From: UBA6183 sp943372215
GTDB taxonomy: Bacteria; Bacteroidota; Bacteroidia; UKL13-3
DNA length: 64,000 bases
Direction of reading: 5' to 3'
NCBI GenBank assembly: GCA_943372215.1
Contig: CALRXU020000022.1
Location: forward strand, 8,362 to 72,361
The first letter of the stretch is position 1, and each line of letters starts with the position of its first letter. The translations under genes were made by a program, and so were the position numbers. Below, in pieces: positions 63,858-64,000 of the stretch. The notes below the pieces were generated by a model. That model did not search any database and was not told the DNA's origin. It worked only from the letters and a program-made list of their open reading frames with translations.

Positions 63858-63930
63858 GCCACTTTAGCTCAGCTGGTAGAGCAACTGATTTGTAATCAGT
63901 AGGTCGCTGGTTCGATTCCGGCAAGTGGCT
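63858..63930 (+). tRNA. tRNA-Thr (TGT)
   Basis: Acceptor GCCACTT/AAGTGGC, anticodon stem CTGAT/ATCAG with loop TTGTA containing anticodon TGT, T arm CTGGTTCGATTCCGG. CCA not encoded. Confidence 0.95.
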
Positions 63931-63936
63931 CTGAGA

Positions 63937-64000
63937 GGGGAGATACCAAAGCGGCCAACTGGGACGGACTGTAAATCCGTTGTCTTACGACTTCGAAGGT
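63937..64000 (+). tRNA. tRNA-Tyr (GTA), 3' end outside the window
   Basis: Starts GGGGAGATACCAAAGCGGCC, anticodon loop CTGTAAA (anticodon GTA), long variable arm TGTCTTACGACTTCG, and is cut in the T arm at the window edge. It is 6 nt after tRNA-Thr, so both belong to one operon that continues to the right. Confidence 0.93.

Overview
The window is a chromosomal segment of a low-GC member of the phylum Bacteroidota (Bacteroidetes). Four observations support this. Type IX secretion C-terminal sorting domains occur at 22552-24642 and 38091-45341. Family pairs typical of the phylum are present (OMP beta-barrel plus GLPGLI, DUF5916, HTTM). Promoters follow the Bacteroidota pattern TTG-N18-20-TAnnTTTG. 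Shine-Dalgarno sequences are absent before nearly every gene. Class or genus cannot be fixed from the sequence. No prophage, insertion sequence or CRISPR array was seen.

Layout. 0.1-2 kb: ribosomal protein S1 (rpsA). 2-5 kb: a compact four-gene exosortase locus (PID-CTERM-like substrate, exosortase, small membrane protein, HTTM protein). 5-9.6 kb: fmt, ccmB, a NamZ-like muramidase, an FtsX-like permease and a periplasmic thioredoxin. 9.8-14.3 kb: an outer-membrane barrel, a GLPGLI protein and a CPBP protease. 14.4-17 kb: a membrane pyrophosphatase with an unusual Cys-rich tail. 17-24.6 kb: envelope proteins, a secreted phosphodiesterase and a fold-back repeat. 24.7-28 kb: surE, a truncated GIY-YIG gene, tRNA-Asp, accA and tRNA-Ala. 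28-31.7 kb: a polysaccharide cluster (flippase, glf, glycosyltransferase). 31.8-38 kb: a capnine/sphinganine-type acyltransferase, a desaturase, lipoproteins, cytochrome c and a MauG-type peroxidase. 38-45.3 kb: a 2416-residue secreted protein with three near-identical PhoX-like units. 45.5-48.6 kb: heme-binding protein, arginase-family enzyme, response regulator and Kir-type channel. 48.7-54.3 kb: sugar acetyltransferase, Fic protein with upstream palindromes, uvrB and an OmpA protein. 54.4-58.2 kb: lipA, OsmC, a 35-residue lipoprotein, a methyltransferase and a zinc-ribbon protein. 58.3-64 kb: sppA, rpsU, purB, a Xer recombinase, hpf, then tRNA-Thr and tRNA-Tyr running off the end.

How it fits together. 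Much of the window builds the envelope (exosortase, secreted type IX cargo, barrels, lipoproteins, lipids, glycans). A second theme is translation (rpsA, rpsU, fmt, hpf, tRNAs). The most striking regulatory signal is that the only two strong Shine-Dalgarno sequences I found at chosen start codons lie before rpsU (bS21) and rpsA (S1), both 8 nt from the start codon. The phylum is known to hide its anti-Shine-Dalgarno with bS21, so these two sites suggest a feedback circuit.
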